NCBI RefSeq assembly: GCF_030272615.1
Contig: NC_081408.1
Coordinates: 67,747,546 to 67,811,545 of the forward strand
From: Cryptomeria japonica
Lineage: Eukaryota; Streptophyta; Pinopsida; Cupressales; Cupressaceae
Reading direction: 5' to 3'
DNA length: 64,000 bases
The translations under genes and the position numbers were made by a program. The notes under the pieces are model-generated. The model saw only the letters and a program-made list of their open reading frames with translations. It was not told where the DNA came from and did no database searches. Shown here piece by piece: positions 1 through 9,800 of the stretch (position 1 is the first letter of the stretch; the number at the start of each line of letters is the position of its first letter).

Positions 1-430
1 ATAACAACAAAGTTTGATTAAAATGAGGGACCAAGGTTATGACTTCTAATTAAGATGACAAAAGTTATATTATGCAAGCCAAAGGCCTTAGTAGATGATA
101 GTAACAATGCAAGACACAAAATGATGACAAAGGGGACCACTTAGAAATTATGATGATAAAGATTAATTACACAAGTCCAAAACCCTAATAAGTGACAATG
201 ATGATATTAGATTTAAAATGATGATAACCAAGGGTATGACAATAGACTTAGATGATAGAATTTGAAGATGTAAGTCATAAACCCTAAAGGAAGATAATGG
301 CATTGAATTTGAAGTGAGGATAACCAAGGGTATGATGACAACCTGAGATGATTAAATTGAAGATGTAAGTCATAAACCCTAAAGGACAATAATAACAATG
401 CTAAATTTGAAATGATGACAACCAAGATGA
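1..430. repeat. Degenerate tandem repeat, unit about 96-100 bp
   Basis: Four imperfect units begin near 21, 119, 211 and 309, with a partial fifth near 409. The last two full units are the most alike. Each has an 'accaagggtatga' block, then 'gaagatgtaagtcataaac' about 45 bp later, then 'cctaaagga'. The earlier units are more diverged. The small open frames here are repeat by-products. The array may continue to the left of the window. Confidence 0.6.
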
Positions 431-1637
431 ACTGACACTTGACCTAGGTAAATTTTGACATCGTAATGAGACAACTAACACAAAATCAATAGAACAAGAG
501 GACAAGTGTTCAGTGACAAGACCAAACTAGGACCCAACGATGTGAGATTGTTTGAGGTTTTGAATTGATTTTTTGAGAAAGACTATTTCAACACCAAACA
601 CGAAAAATGCGTAAGTATGATAATGAAAATTAGTTATGCACTTCTTAGGATGGTCAAAGATGATACTTGTTGAATCCCCTAGCCCAAAATACCACATTCA
701 ACATGATATATAGAATCTTGGCAGCACTGGCTCCACCCTTGGTACACACCTCTCGGGCATGCCAAGCTTTGAATTTCTAGAGATCCGAAGATCTAGAGAA
801 ATTTTTTATCTTCAATTGAGGCGTACATAAGGGGTATCTTCGGCATGTGCATATCACAACATCTAAGGAAACAAGTAGAAGGATTGGGACCATTATAATA
901 ATGGTTTGTGGTAATTTTCCAATGGGTCTAGTCCAACAATGAATCCACAAAGCAAGCCACTTAAGGCTATAATTGAGCTTACTGGTGTAGAGAAGGCCTC
1001 CACATATGAGTAATTCACTCACACTCTGACAATTTGACCAAGTTTTTTGTATAGTGGCTCAGAAAACACCACTCAAGGTCACACTGATAGAGATGATATC
1101 CCCAACATGACCCTATTTTGAAACACTTGTTTGAGATGATGAGGCCCCCAAGAGGTGATTCACTACTAAAGATAAAAGTGGGTCTTGTTAACCACATTTC
1201 TCTTCACCCAAGGTCCACGAAGGCAAGGGGAGAGGATAATAGGCCTAACTGATGGTCCACCCTATGTGTGCACAAGTGTGCCAAACATGAAAGACAAATG
1301 ATTCATTTTAATCCCCAAGTATAATGTTGTTTACTCTAAAAATAAAACACACTCCTAAGTTACCTCTACAAAACAAATAGTTAGAAGTTTTTAAATTTTA
1401 TATTTGACCAATCAAAACATCCTTGCAATAAAATTTGGTTAGTAATTTGGGGTTTTATATTGTCTTTCACTGTTCAAAATACCTTTATGAGTACCCTATT
1501 TTTCCACATGCTACAGACAAGGATTCAATAGCACAAAGAAAAAACTACAAACAAAGATAAAGAAAATATAAACGCATCAATTTTCCTAAACAAATGTGAT
1601 AGAGTTAAAAAATGAATGCAACCTGATATCAACACTC
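431..1637. other. Unassigned intergenic DNA
   Basis: No open frame with a recognisable domain, no RNA gene and no LTR terminus is visible. The composition is A/T-rich and similar to the flanks of the neighbouring elements. It is the left flank of the Copia element that starts at 1638. Confidence 0.5.
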
Positions 1638-2386
1638 TATTGGCATATTGGCATAATTGATGATGATGATAATGTACCGGTAAAGGATGATAATGATATA
1701 GTGATGGGCTGTTGGTGATGATATATTGATGGATTTTCTATGATGATATAATTGTGATATGATGCTTTATGATTAGTTATTTGTGTTGTCATTGTTGGCA
1801 ACCATGTTTTTTTATGTTTGGTATGGCATCTAAGTTATCTAAGTCTACCAGTGTAGCCTAACCTATAATGGATTGAGTTGGACAACAAAATTGATAAGTA
1901 GCAGTCAGTCGATAAGAAGGAACAAAGAAGGAGATGGTTGCAGTAGAGATCCATGTTGAGTTAGGTGTTGCAGCTTGGAATGTATGCTTTTGACATTATA
2001 ATGAGTCTATGACTAGAACCGCATCATGTTTGGAGAACTAAAAGTCATGTTTGTAATTGACTGTTGTATACTCAATGTAGGGTTTGAGAATCGATAACAA
2101 GATCTTTAACCAGTGATGTTTTATGGTTTGGTGGTGAATCTTTTCATGTTCTTAACTTAGTGGTGATGTGTCAGAATCTATGTGAATGGATAAGTTGTTG
2201 TTTGAGTGTGATCAAGGAGTGAATTTATTGGGAAACAATGAAGTGCTTAGCAGAATGTGATGAGGGTTTGACAAGTTATTAGATCAATGTGCGGTGATGT
2301 GTTATGATTATTCAACAACTATAATTGTCTAAAAATTTGTTGTAATGATCTGTATGATAAACTGTAATGATTTGTAATGATCTTAT
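1638..2386 (+). repeat. 5' LTR of Sirevirus-like Copia, first part
   Basis: It aligns from its first bases with the 3' LTR at 14221, sharing 'ttggcatattggcata' and the following gatgat-rich stretch. It stops where the nested element inserted. The last five bases, CTTAT (2382-2386), are repeated at 8950-8954 as the target duplication of that insertion. Confidence 0.85.
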
Positions 2387-3193
2387 TGTTGGCATATGGA
2401 CACTCTAATGAGACATTGTGTGTGATTTAAGGTTTTGGCATTGATGGAAACCTTGCAATCCTATGGCACCAGCAAGACATCATACCAGCAAAGCATTATT
2501 CAAGCAAGACAGTGCACCGACATCAACAAGATCACTCTACACTGGCACCTGCACTGGCACAAAAGAAAAGATGTATACTAGCACAAAGGCCAACAGGATT
2601 TTTGATATGTAATATTTTGATTATTATTGCAAGCTGACTTGGCAAATTGTAAAATGACTCTTGTATATAAAAGAGATCATTGTAGACATTTTAAAAAGGA
2701 AGTAAGTGAACAAAAAAAAAAGGAAAATTATTAGGCAGACCTAATGTGCGAAATATAGGTTAAGGGTATATGTAAAGAATAGAGCAAGAACCGGTATTGA
2801 ATCTGGAATTGGAGATGCTATTGTAAAGCAGTACAAGTCATTGGATTAGTATAATCCTTATTGTAAGTCCGTGTGACTTCTCATTGAGCAATGAGCTCTA
2901 GGCAATTGGCCTCCCTACATGTGCAGGCCCTTATTGTAATTAATATTTTCTTATTGGCCAGTAAGTGAATATTGTGGGTCACAAATCCCACCAAGGTTTT
3001 TCCCACACTGGGTTTCCTTGTTAAACATCTTGTGTTATGGTGTTCTTTTCATGTGGATGTTTTTTATTCTGTTTATTAAATTAATTCTTGCATACTACTA
3101 CTTTATGTTCTGTATGTTTTAACTTAAGGAAATTTTGACTACCAATCAGATACTGATTCACCCCCCCTCTCAATATCTATGGGAACCCTAACA
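2387..3193 (+). repeat. 5' LTR of element A
   Basis: It runs from TGTTGGCATATG to CCCTAACA and matches 8139-8949 throughout. Many differences are C-to-T or G-to-A, often at sites that read CCGG or CGGC in the 3' copy. The primer site follows two bases later. Confidence 0.9.
2664..2673 (+). promoter_or_regulatory. Candidate LTR TATA box of element A (5' LTR)
   Basis: TATATAAAAG lies about 280 bp into the LTR. It is conserved at 8410-8419 in the 3' LTR and, as TATATAAAG, on the reverse strand of the solo LTR (18672-18680). Conservation across three copies supports a promoter role. Transcription itself is not shown by the sequence. Confidence 0.55.
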
Positions 3194-3195
3194 AT

Positions 3196-3207
3196 TGGTA
3201 TCAGAGC
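3196..3207 (+). other. Primer binding site (initiator Met-tRNA type), element A
   Basis: TGGTATCAGAGC lies two bases after the 5' LTR. It is complementary to the 3' end of plant initiator Met-tRNA, the usual primer of plant Copia elements. Confidence 0.85.
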
Positions 3208-3264
3208 CTGGTCCTCTATTTTTAGAAGCCTAATAGCTTGAGGAAGATCTTAACATCGGTAAAG

Positions 3265-4422
3265 ATGGAAAATCTAATGAAGCAACTTGAAGGAGCTCTT
3301 ACTGACTATGATGCAGAGAAGTTGAAAAATATCAAATTAGAAGATGATTTAAGAGTAGCTCGGGATATCATTTAGGCACTTAAAGAAAATCTTACTATTA
3401 CAAGAAATAAGAGAAGAGAACTTTGTGAAAAATTGCAAAATGAGAATGATGAAAAGGAATCACTTAATGATATGATAAGCAAGTTGAAATAAGAGATCAT
3501 GACAACAAAAAATGAAATGCAGGATATGACTATGAGATTTTGCAAAGAGATCGAGGACAGAAAGAAGAATGAAGAAGAATTGACCAGAAGATTGAGTGAT
3601 GTAGCAAATGAGAACACAAGACTTAGCTATGAAAATGACATGTTGAAGACAGATCTGATGCATACTCAGAATGACTCAAATGAACTAATGAGAGAAAAAG
3701 AAATCTTGGAAAGGGAATTGGAAACTGCAAATCAACATAAAGAAAAATTCAAGAAAAGCTCAAAAGAACTTGGTACCTTATTGAAGAATCAAAAACCCAA
3801 AGGTGACACTTCTGGAATTGGATTTGAAGTTGGAGAAAGTTCTGGTACTGCAAATACTCAGGATCATAGCAAACTGGTAAGACCACCTAATACTTATAAA
3901 TTCAATGGAAAATGCTTTAATTGTAATAAATATGGTCATAGGGCAAATGAATGTAGATCTAGGAATTATCAGAATATCAATCCTCCCACCGGTCAATGCT
4001 CCAAATGTAACAAAGTTGGTCATAACTCTGAAAACTGCAGAATGAATGTAAGATGTTATGTTTGTGGAAGATTTGGACATCTATCAAATCAATGCAGAAC
4101 ACAAACTGGCATAGGTTATGGGAAAGCTATTCAGAAAAATAATGTAACTTGTTATGCATGTAATAAGATTGGGCATATTGTTAAATTTTGTAGAAGTAAA
4201 GGTACACCAGTAGAGAACAAAAATGCTAGCTTGAAAGATAAAGAAAAAGTTGAAGAGGTTAAGCAAGAATTCTCAAAGCAATGGATTAGAAAAGTTGATC
4301 TAAATATTGGGAATACTCCTCCACCGGTAGAACCAACAAATGTTCCATCGGCAGGACAAAGTGATGCTCCACTGGCAGGACAAAACAGTGCTCCACCGGT
4401 AGGAAGTTCTTCATCTAATTGA
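3265..4422 (+). pseudogene. Element A gene 1: coiled-coil protein with four CCHC zinc knuckles (gag-like)
   Basis: The ATG at 3265 opens a 385-codon frame interrupted by TAG at 3373 and TAA at 3490, then open to 4422. Residues ~1-180 are rich in Lys, Glu, Asn and Leu and look like a long coiled coil. Four CX2CX4HX4C knuckles follow, all intact: CFNCNKYGHRANEC, CSKCNKVGHNSENC, CYVCGRFGHLSNQC and CYACNKIGHIVKFC. The C-terminal tail is Pro/Ala/Ser-rich. CCHC knuckles bind nucleic acid in retroelement Gag proteins, so RNA binding or packaging is the natural inference. Typical Copia Gag has one knuckle and a UBN2-type domain, which I do not see here. Gene 1 of element B (20265-21425) has the same layout. 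Starting at the first ATG after the primer site restores the N-terminal coil; the open part alone begins at 3499. Confidence 0.8.
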
Positions 4423-4550
4423 AGAAAATTGTCTTGAGGGTTTGGCAATCTAATGACACATGTGCTATTATTCCCTCGGTTAGAGAAAAGAAGTTGAAAA
4501 TCACTTATTACCGGCAAATAAAGTTAAGTGAATACATAACCGGCATGCAA

Positions 4551-4586
4551 TTAATGTGGTAGGTAGCAAAAAAGACTTTATAAAAT
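4551..4586 (+). promoter_or_regulatory. Candidate internal promoter upstream of element A gene 2
   Basis: A TTAATG...GGTAGGT block is followed by TATAAAAT (4579-4586), 139 bp before the gene 2 ATG. Element B has the matching block (21698-21730, ending TATAAAAG) upstream of its own gene 2. Conservation between otherwise diverged spacers suggests function. A promoter for a separate gene 2 transcript is inference. Confidence 0.45.
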
Positions 4587-4724
4587 AAGGTTTTGGCTCC
4601 ATTTCATTTCACCGTGATTTCAAAATTTCAGAGAGCGCGAAGATTTTTGAGCTAAGGCATTTCGAGCAAGAAGAAAGCACACTCCAGGCAATCATTCATC
4701 CAAGACAGAAAAAGGTATTTTATC

Positions 4725-7700
4725 ATGGCATCCACCTCTGCAATTGAAAACATAGCAAACCCTACTGTTGTGGAAGTAATTAAAAGACCTAGGCCCATAT
4801 TTCAGTTGGTCCCCAAAATAGCAAAGAAGGATGATACCTTAGGTGCATTCTCTCAAATCCCTAAAGGTGTTGTATATGCTGAAGACCCTAGAATGTATAT
4901 TCACTGCAATATTGAAGAGCTAGGAGATGAGGAAATCAAAACCATGTACAAAACTGAGATATGTGATGATATCGGCAATATCAAAGCTGAACACAAAATC
5001 ATTGAAACCCTAGGATTCATAGAAATCCTTAGTATTCCTGAATTTCCTAAGGATGTGATTAGGATAGTGTTAAGAAGAGTTCATGGAGAATTTTTCTGGT
5101 TAGATGCAATTCATAAGATCACCAAGCAAGCGGTAAAGGCTATCACAGGGTTACCGGCCACTGGTAAAAGACCAAACAAAAACAAGAAAGTTTCAAATGA
5201 TTTAGTCATAGACCTAATAGGTGCAACATTTGATAAAAGGTCTTTAAGGGTTAATGATGTAAAGGATACAAATGTAAGATTCATAAGCATGATATTAGGT
5301 TACAAAGCCACTCATGCCAATAGACTTAACTCAGTCTCAAGTCTATGCATTAAGAGTGATTATGACATGATAACAGACAATGCAAAAATTGACATCTGTG
5401 AATGGTTAAAGGATGAATTGATAGACAACCTTGGAAAGATAAAGAAGGATAAGAAAGGAACCTTTAGATTTGGAAATTTGTTAGTGTGTCTAATGCTTCA
5501 TATAACAGAACAAGTTCCTAGTATAGGATATAAAGAATTTGGATATGACATACTGGTAGGAAAGCAACTGACAAAACTATTCAATACCATGGGTGAGAAT
5601 AAGGAAAACAACATTCATGACTTTTTCCAAGCACTAAAGACGAAAATGAAGAAAAGGACAAGGTTATCTCAGGAAATTGTAGATAAATACAAAGATGATA
5701 TATGCTTTGTTATCAAAAAGGATGAAATATGGATGGAAGCAGTCATCCCTAAGACAATCTAGGTAACAGAAACGGGCTATGAAATAGATGACCACATAGT
5801 TGAAACTTATGCCAAAGCACTTCTGGAAGCCCCCAATGAACCTAAGGAGGAAGCATTTGGTAGTTCTAAAATAATAGAAAAACAAATACAGTCTAAGAAA
5901 ATAGTGAAGAAGGTAGAAGCATTTGTGAGAAAAGGATCCAGACAAGCAAAAGCCATTAAGGAAGATGTATTAAAGAAAACTAGCATAACTAAAGATGAGT
6001 TGGCAGCCCCACAACCTAAAGCTCATCTATCACCGGTAGGTACTTCTTCAGAAGGAGACATGCCAGCAACCTTTAAAATATTTGTTAGGAAAAGAGATCC
6101 CTCATCGGCAACCACTCCTTCACCTAGAAGGACAAGCCAGAAGCAACAAGCTGTGAGATCTCTGGTCAGAAAGGTCACACCTAAAAAGAAGCCAACTCCT
6201 AAGAAAAAGAATAAGGCAAAAACTAACTTGGCACCTCTAGACATTTTGTTAAATGAGATCATAGAGGAAGAAAAACTGAAGAACATAGGGAAAATTTATG
6301 ACACCCTATCGGCTGATGAGAAAGGGCAAGTTGAGGAGAGTGTAATACTACACATGGACATGTTTAAAAAGTTTTTGATGGAAGTCATAAATGAAATTCC
6401 TGATGACTTATACAAAAGACTTGAGGCCAGAAGGCAAGGAGTAATTGAACTGGACAAGAAAATAAAAATAGAAAAACTACTTGTTGTATATCCGGTAAAC
6501 TCCCTAAAAGAAATTGATGATCTGATAGCTCAGGCCAATCAGATAGTTTTTTCCACTACACACCGACATATTTCACTGATGGCAGGTAGAGTTATAGAGG
6601 TTTCAGAGGAAACTAGAAGATGGTTGGGACATATTTTTGGTTGAAAAAGGGAAACAAGAAGAATATAGGAATCCCAAGCCTATTAAGTTATATCAGAAGG
6701 ATAAGGACAAAGGGAAAGGGAAAATTGGTGGACCTCCAAGCATAAAGGTTAAAGATAACCTACCTCCACCTGTAAAAATTACAATCCCTAAAAACCAACT
6801 GACAGCTGAAAGCATGGATGCAGAGGATAGCAATACAAATCCTGAAGTCCTATTCACTGTAAATGTTGATACCCAAAAGATCAACATAACAATTGATAAA
6901 GACTCAAGTGAAAAATCAAATATGGCTAAAGAGCCTCTGGTAATAGGAAATACAGAGCAACCGGTAGAGGATACAAAGAAAAAGATGGAATCTGAGGCAC
7001 AATCAAAGAAACCAATAGAGCTAAAGGCTCCAGAACAAATGCCACCGATAAACAATGAAGTAGGAAAACTAGTGCTAAAGGAAATGCAGACACAAACTAA
7101 CCTGCTAGAGGTCAATACAAGCATGGTCACTTCCACCAGTACTCAGTTTGTTGGGTCACCATCAAAGTCAACAAATGTGATTGAGGTATTACTTGAATCC
7201 ATCAAGAAAATAACTGACTATAGTTCACAAGCTTACAAAGAAATAGATGATTGAATACCAATTTTGAAGATAATTGCTCCTGATTGTAATATAGATAATA
7301 AAGATTCTTTAGGATAGTTGGATACATTATGTAAATACATCTCTAGAAATATTGAGAAAATAAAGGTAGAATCTGTAAAGGACATTGTAGAAAAGGTGAA
7401 ACAGAAATTCTTTGAGGAAGAAATTAAGAAGTGTAACAAAGACTTTGACACACTTCTACTAGAACTGTGTAGTTTGTTAAAAGAGTACAAAAACCTGTAC
7501 AAAGACACATGCAAAACAAACTTCCTGACTGTAGATATAGACAAGAAAATAAGCAAGACATAGGAAGAGATAAACAAGCTTGCAGACAATTTTGTCAACT
7601 CACCGGATTCACTATCTATTTTTGAAGATAAGTTAGCAAATTTTGAGGTAGAATTACTTAAATAGGAGAAAGAGAAAGAGACAATAATAAATAAGGCAAA

Positions 7701-7782
7701 ACACTTGAGATCTAAACTGAGTCCAAGATTGGACTATCTAGCATCTCTATGGAAGGAAATCTTAGAGGCATTAACATTGTGA
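4725..7782 (+). pseudogene. Element A gene 2: large protein of unknown function
   Basis: The ATG at 4725 follows a conserved AAAGGTATTTT leader. The frame spans about 1,019 codons, with TAG at 5760, a frameshift near 6640, then TGA at 7252, TAG at 7315, TAA at 7561 and TAG at 7663, ending at 7782. Residues ~1-345 form a domain conserved in element B: QIPKGVV...HCNIEELG (~45-67), IRIVLRRVHG (~112-121), a Lys-Val-Ser block then a Leu-Ile-Gly (~155-166), ILGYKA (~190-195), FRFGNLLV (~248-255) and KYKDDICFVI (~321-330). A Lys/Pro/Thr-rich basic stretch (~470-500) and a helical, coiled-coil-like C terminus follow. No protease, RT, integrase, RNase H, envelope signal peptide or membrane segment is visible. 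I do not recognise the family. A captured plant gene or a structural or accessory retroelement protein are both possible. Confidence 0.75.
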
Positions 7783-8126
7783 AGTAAAACACCGACAAAA
7801 CAATTACATCATCTCACTGGCACTGTGAAGAGGACTGAAACAACAATAAAAGATAGCAAAAATTATATGGATAGTATAAATTTAATTTTGGGCGATCTTT
7901 TTCAGATAATAACTACCCAACTACAAGGTTGAGGATATGGACTGGTATAACTACAAACTCTACTAAACCTTTGCCATTGATGCCAAAGGGGGAGTAGTAG
8001 GATGAGAAAATTCAAAGATAGGAATCATATGCTCAAGGCTAGCCCCTCATATTTTTGGTAAATTTTTTGGTCTACACATTTTTGGACACCTTTTTGAAAT
8101 TTCTCATGAGTGTTGCCATCAATGCC
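7783..8126 (+). other. 3' untranslated region of element A with an extra polypurine copy
   Basis: No gene is seen. An extra purine tract, AAAGGGGGAG, sits near 7985, preceded by 'ttgccattgatgcc', which nearly repeats the block around the true polypurine tract. Multiplied tracts of this kind are typical of Sireviruses. Confidence 0.6.
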
Positions 8127-8137
8127 AAAGGGGGAGA
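8127..8137 (+). other. Polypurine tract of element A
   Basis: AAAGGGGGAGA lies directly before the 3' LTR. The surrounding ~30 bases, from 'tgttgccatcaatgcc' onward, are nearly identical before the 3' LTRs at 14221 and 25715. Confidence 0.85.
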
Positions 8138-8138
8138 T

Positions 8139-8949
8139 TGTTGGCATATGGACACTCCAATGAGACATTGTGTGTGATTGAAGGTTTTGTCATTGATGGT
8201 AACCTTGCAATCCTATGGCATCGGCAAGACATCATACCGGCAAAGAATTATTCAAGCAAGACAGTGCACCAGCATCAACAAGATCACTCTACACCGGCAC
8301 CGGCACAAAAGAAAAGATGTATACCGGCACAAAGGCCGATAGGATTTTTGATATGTAATATTTTGATTATTATTGCAAGCTAAGTTGGTAAATTATAAAA
8401 TGACTCTTGTATATAAAAGAGATCATTGTAGACATTTTAAAAAGGAAGTAAGCGAACAAAAAAAAAAGGAAAATTATTAGGCAGACCTAATGTGCGAAAT
8501 ATAGGTTAAGGGTATATGTAAAGAACAGAGCAAGAACCGATACTAAATCTAGCATTAGAGATGCTATTGTAAAGTAGTCCAAGTCATTGGATTAGTATAA
8601 TCCTTATTGTAAGTCAGTGTGACTTCTCATTGAGCAGTGAGCTCTAGGCAATTGGCCTCCCTGCATGTGCAGGCCCCTATTGTAAGTAATATTCTCTTAT
8701 TGGCCAGTAAGTGAATATTGTGGGTCACAAATCCCACTGAGGTTTTTCCCACACTGGGTTTCCTCATTAAAAATCTTGTATTATGGTGTTCTTTTCATGT
8801 GGATGTTTTTTATTCTATTTATTACATTAATTCTTGCATACCAGTACACTACTGCTTTATGTTCTGTATGTTTTAACTTAAAGAAATTTTGACTACCAGT
8901 CAGATACTGATTCACCCCCCCCCTCTTAGTATCTATGGGAACCCTAACA
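8139..8949 (+). repeat. 3' LTR of element A
   Basis: 811 bp, from TGTTGGCATATG to CCCTAACA, followed by the CTTAT duplication. It is less decayed than the 5' copy and keeps several CCGGCAC-type sites. It has a TATA box at 8410-8419, a 'ggtttttcccacactgggtt' block near 8741 and a poly-C run shortly before the end. Confidence 0.9.
8410..8419 (+). promoter_or_regulatory. Candidate LTR TATA box of element A (3' LTR)
   Basis: TATATAAAAG, at the same relative position as in the 5' LTR. Confidence 0.5.
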
Positions 8950-8954
8950 CTTAT

Positions 8955-9735
8955 ATGATCTATGATTTAAATTCATTATAAGTTAGGGTTATGTAACCAA
9001 CTAAGTTATTGAGGTCAAGTTTGAGAAGGTTTATTATGTCGGTGGTCAAAGAAGAAGAGTGTGTCGAACCAGATTGAGGTGCCTGCATGTGAAAAGAATA
9101 TTGGAGCTGAAAAGGATCTATAATAGCAAGCTATTAAGTGCTAAGACTAGATCATTTATGTGTTGTTTCCTAATATTTGCAGCACTATTAAAATCCCTTA
9201 ACTGGGTAGGTCCTAACAGGCCTGATATTGTAAATCCCTTCACTGGGTAACTCAATAACTTGAGTTTAAATTCTTTTTAAAGGTTACTCCTAATAGGGTA
9301 GAGCTCCTAACAAGGCTGAGGTCAAAATCCCTTCACTGGGTGACTCCTAACAAGGTCTGCTCTTAACTGAGCATTATTGTAAAGCTCCTAATCGAGCTAG
9401 GCCTTTAACATGGCACATTCCAAAAGAGTACAAATTTTGTGGGTACCCATTCCCACCATAGTTTTTCCCATTTGGGTTTCCACATGAAAAATATCAGTGT
9501 TCATATGGTGGTTGTTTTGTTTATGTGTGGATTTTCTATCATTACATTTCTTACATGTTGATGAAAACATGAATGAGTAGCTTGGGAAATTTGCTTTAAG
9601 TGATTGATTGAGTAGCTATCGGTACTAGTTATGAAGTGTTTTTGAGAAGTATTTATAGATTGGTAAAATATTTCAGTTTATTTTTATTACCAATTCACCC
9701 CCCCTCTCAGTAATAACCAGATCCTCATAATAAGA
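8955..9735 (+). repeat. 5' LTR of Sirevirus-like Copia, second part
   Basis: It resumes exactly where the sequence before 2387 left off and matches 14933-15721 of the 3' LTR. It includes repeated modules of the form 'aaatcccttcactgggt', the 'ggtttttcccatttgggttt' block and a C-rich segment before the end. Confidence 0.85.
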
Positions 9736-9737
9736 AT

Positions 9738-9749
9738 TGATATCAGAGC
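9738..9749 (+). other. Primer binding site of the Copia element (one mismatch)
   Basis: TGATATCAGAGC differs by one base from the initiator Met-tRNA primer site and lies two bases after the LTR. Confidence 0.75.
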
Positions 9750-9800
9750 ATTACATCCTCTTTGTGTAGAAGCTTAACCCCTTGAGGAAAAGATCTGAAG

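Larger units (their letters stand above)
2387..8949 (+). mobile_element. Pol-less Sirevirus-like LTR retroelement with two non-pol genes (element A)
   Basis: This is a 6.56-kb element with LTRs of 807 and 811 bp that start TGTTGGCAT and end CTAACA. It is bounded by a perfect CTTAT duplication (2382-2386, 8950-8954). It has a primer site complementary to initiator Met-tRNA directly after the 5' LTR and a polypurine tract directly before the 3' LTR. The internal 4.9 kb holds two long genes: a coiled-coil four-zinc-knuckle protein and a ~1,019-codon protein of unknown function. No protease, integrase, RT or RNase H motif is visible in any frame. It inserted into the 5' LTR of the Copia element and is therefore younger than it. 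The most likely reading is a non-autonomous element moved by a Sirevirus-type Copia. Confidence 0.85.
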
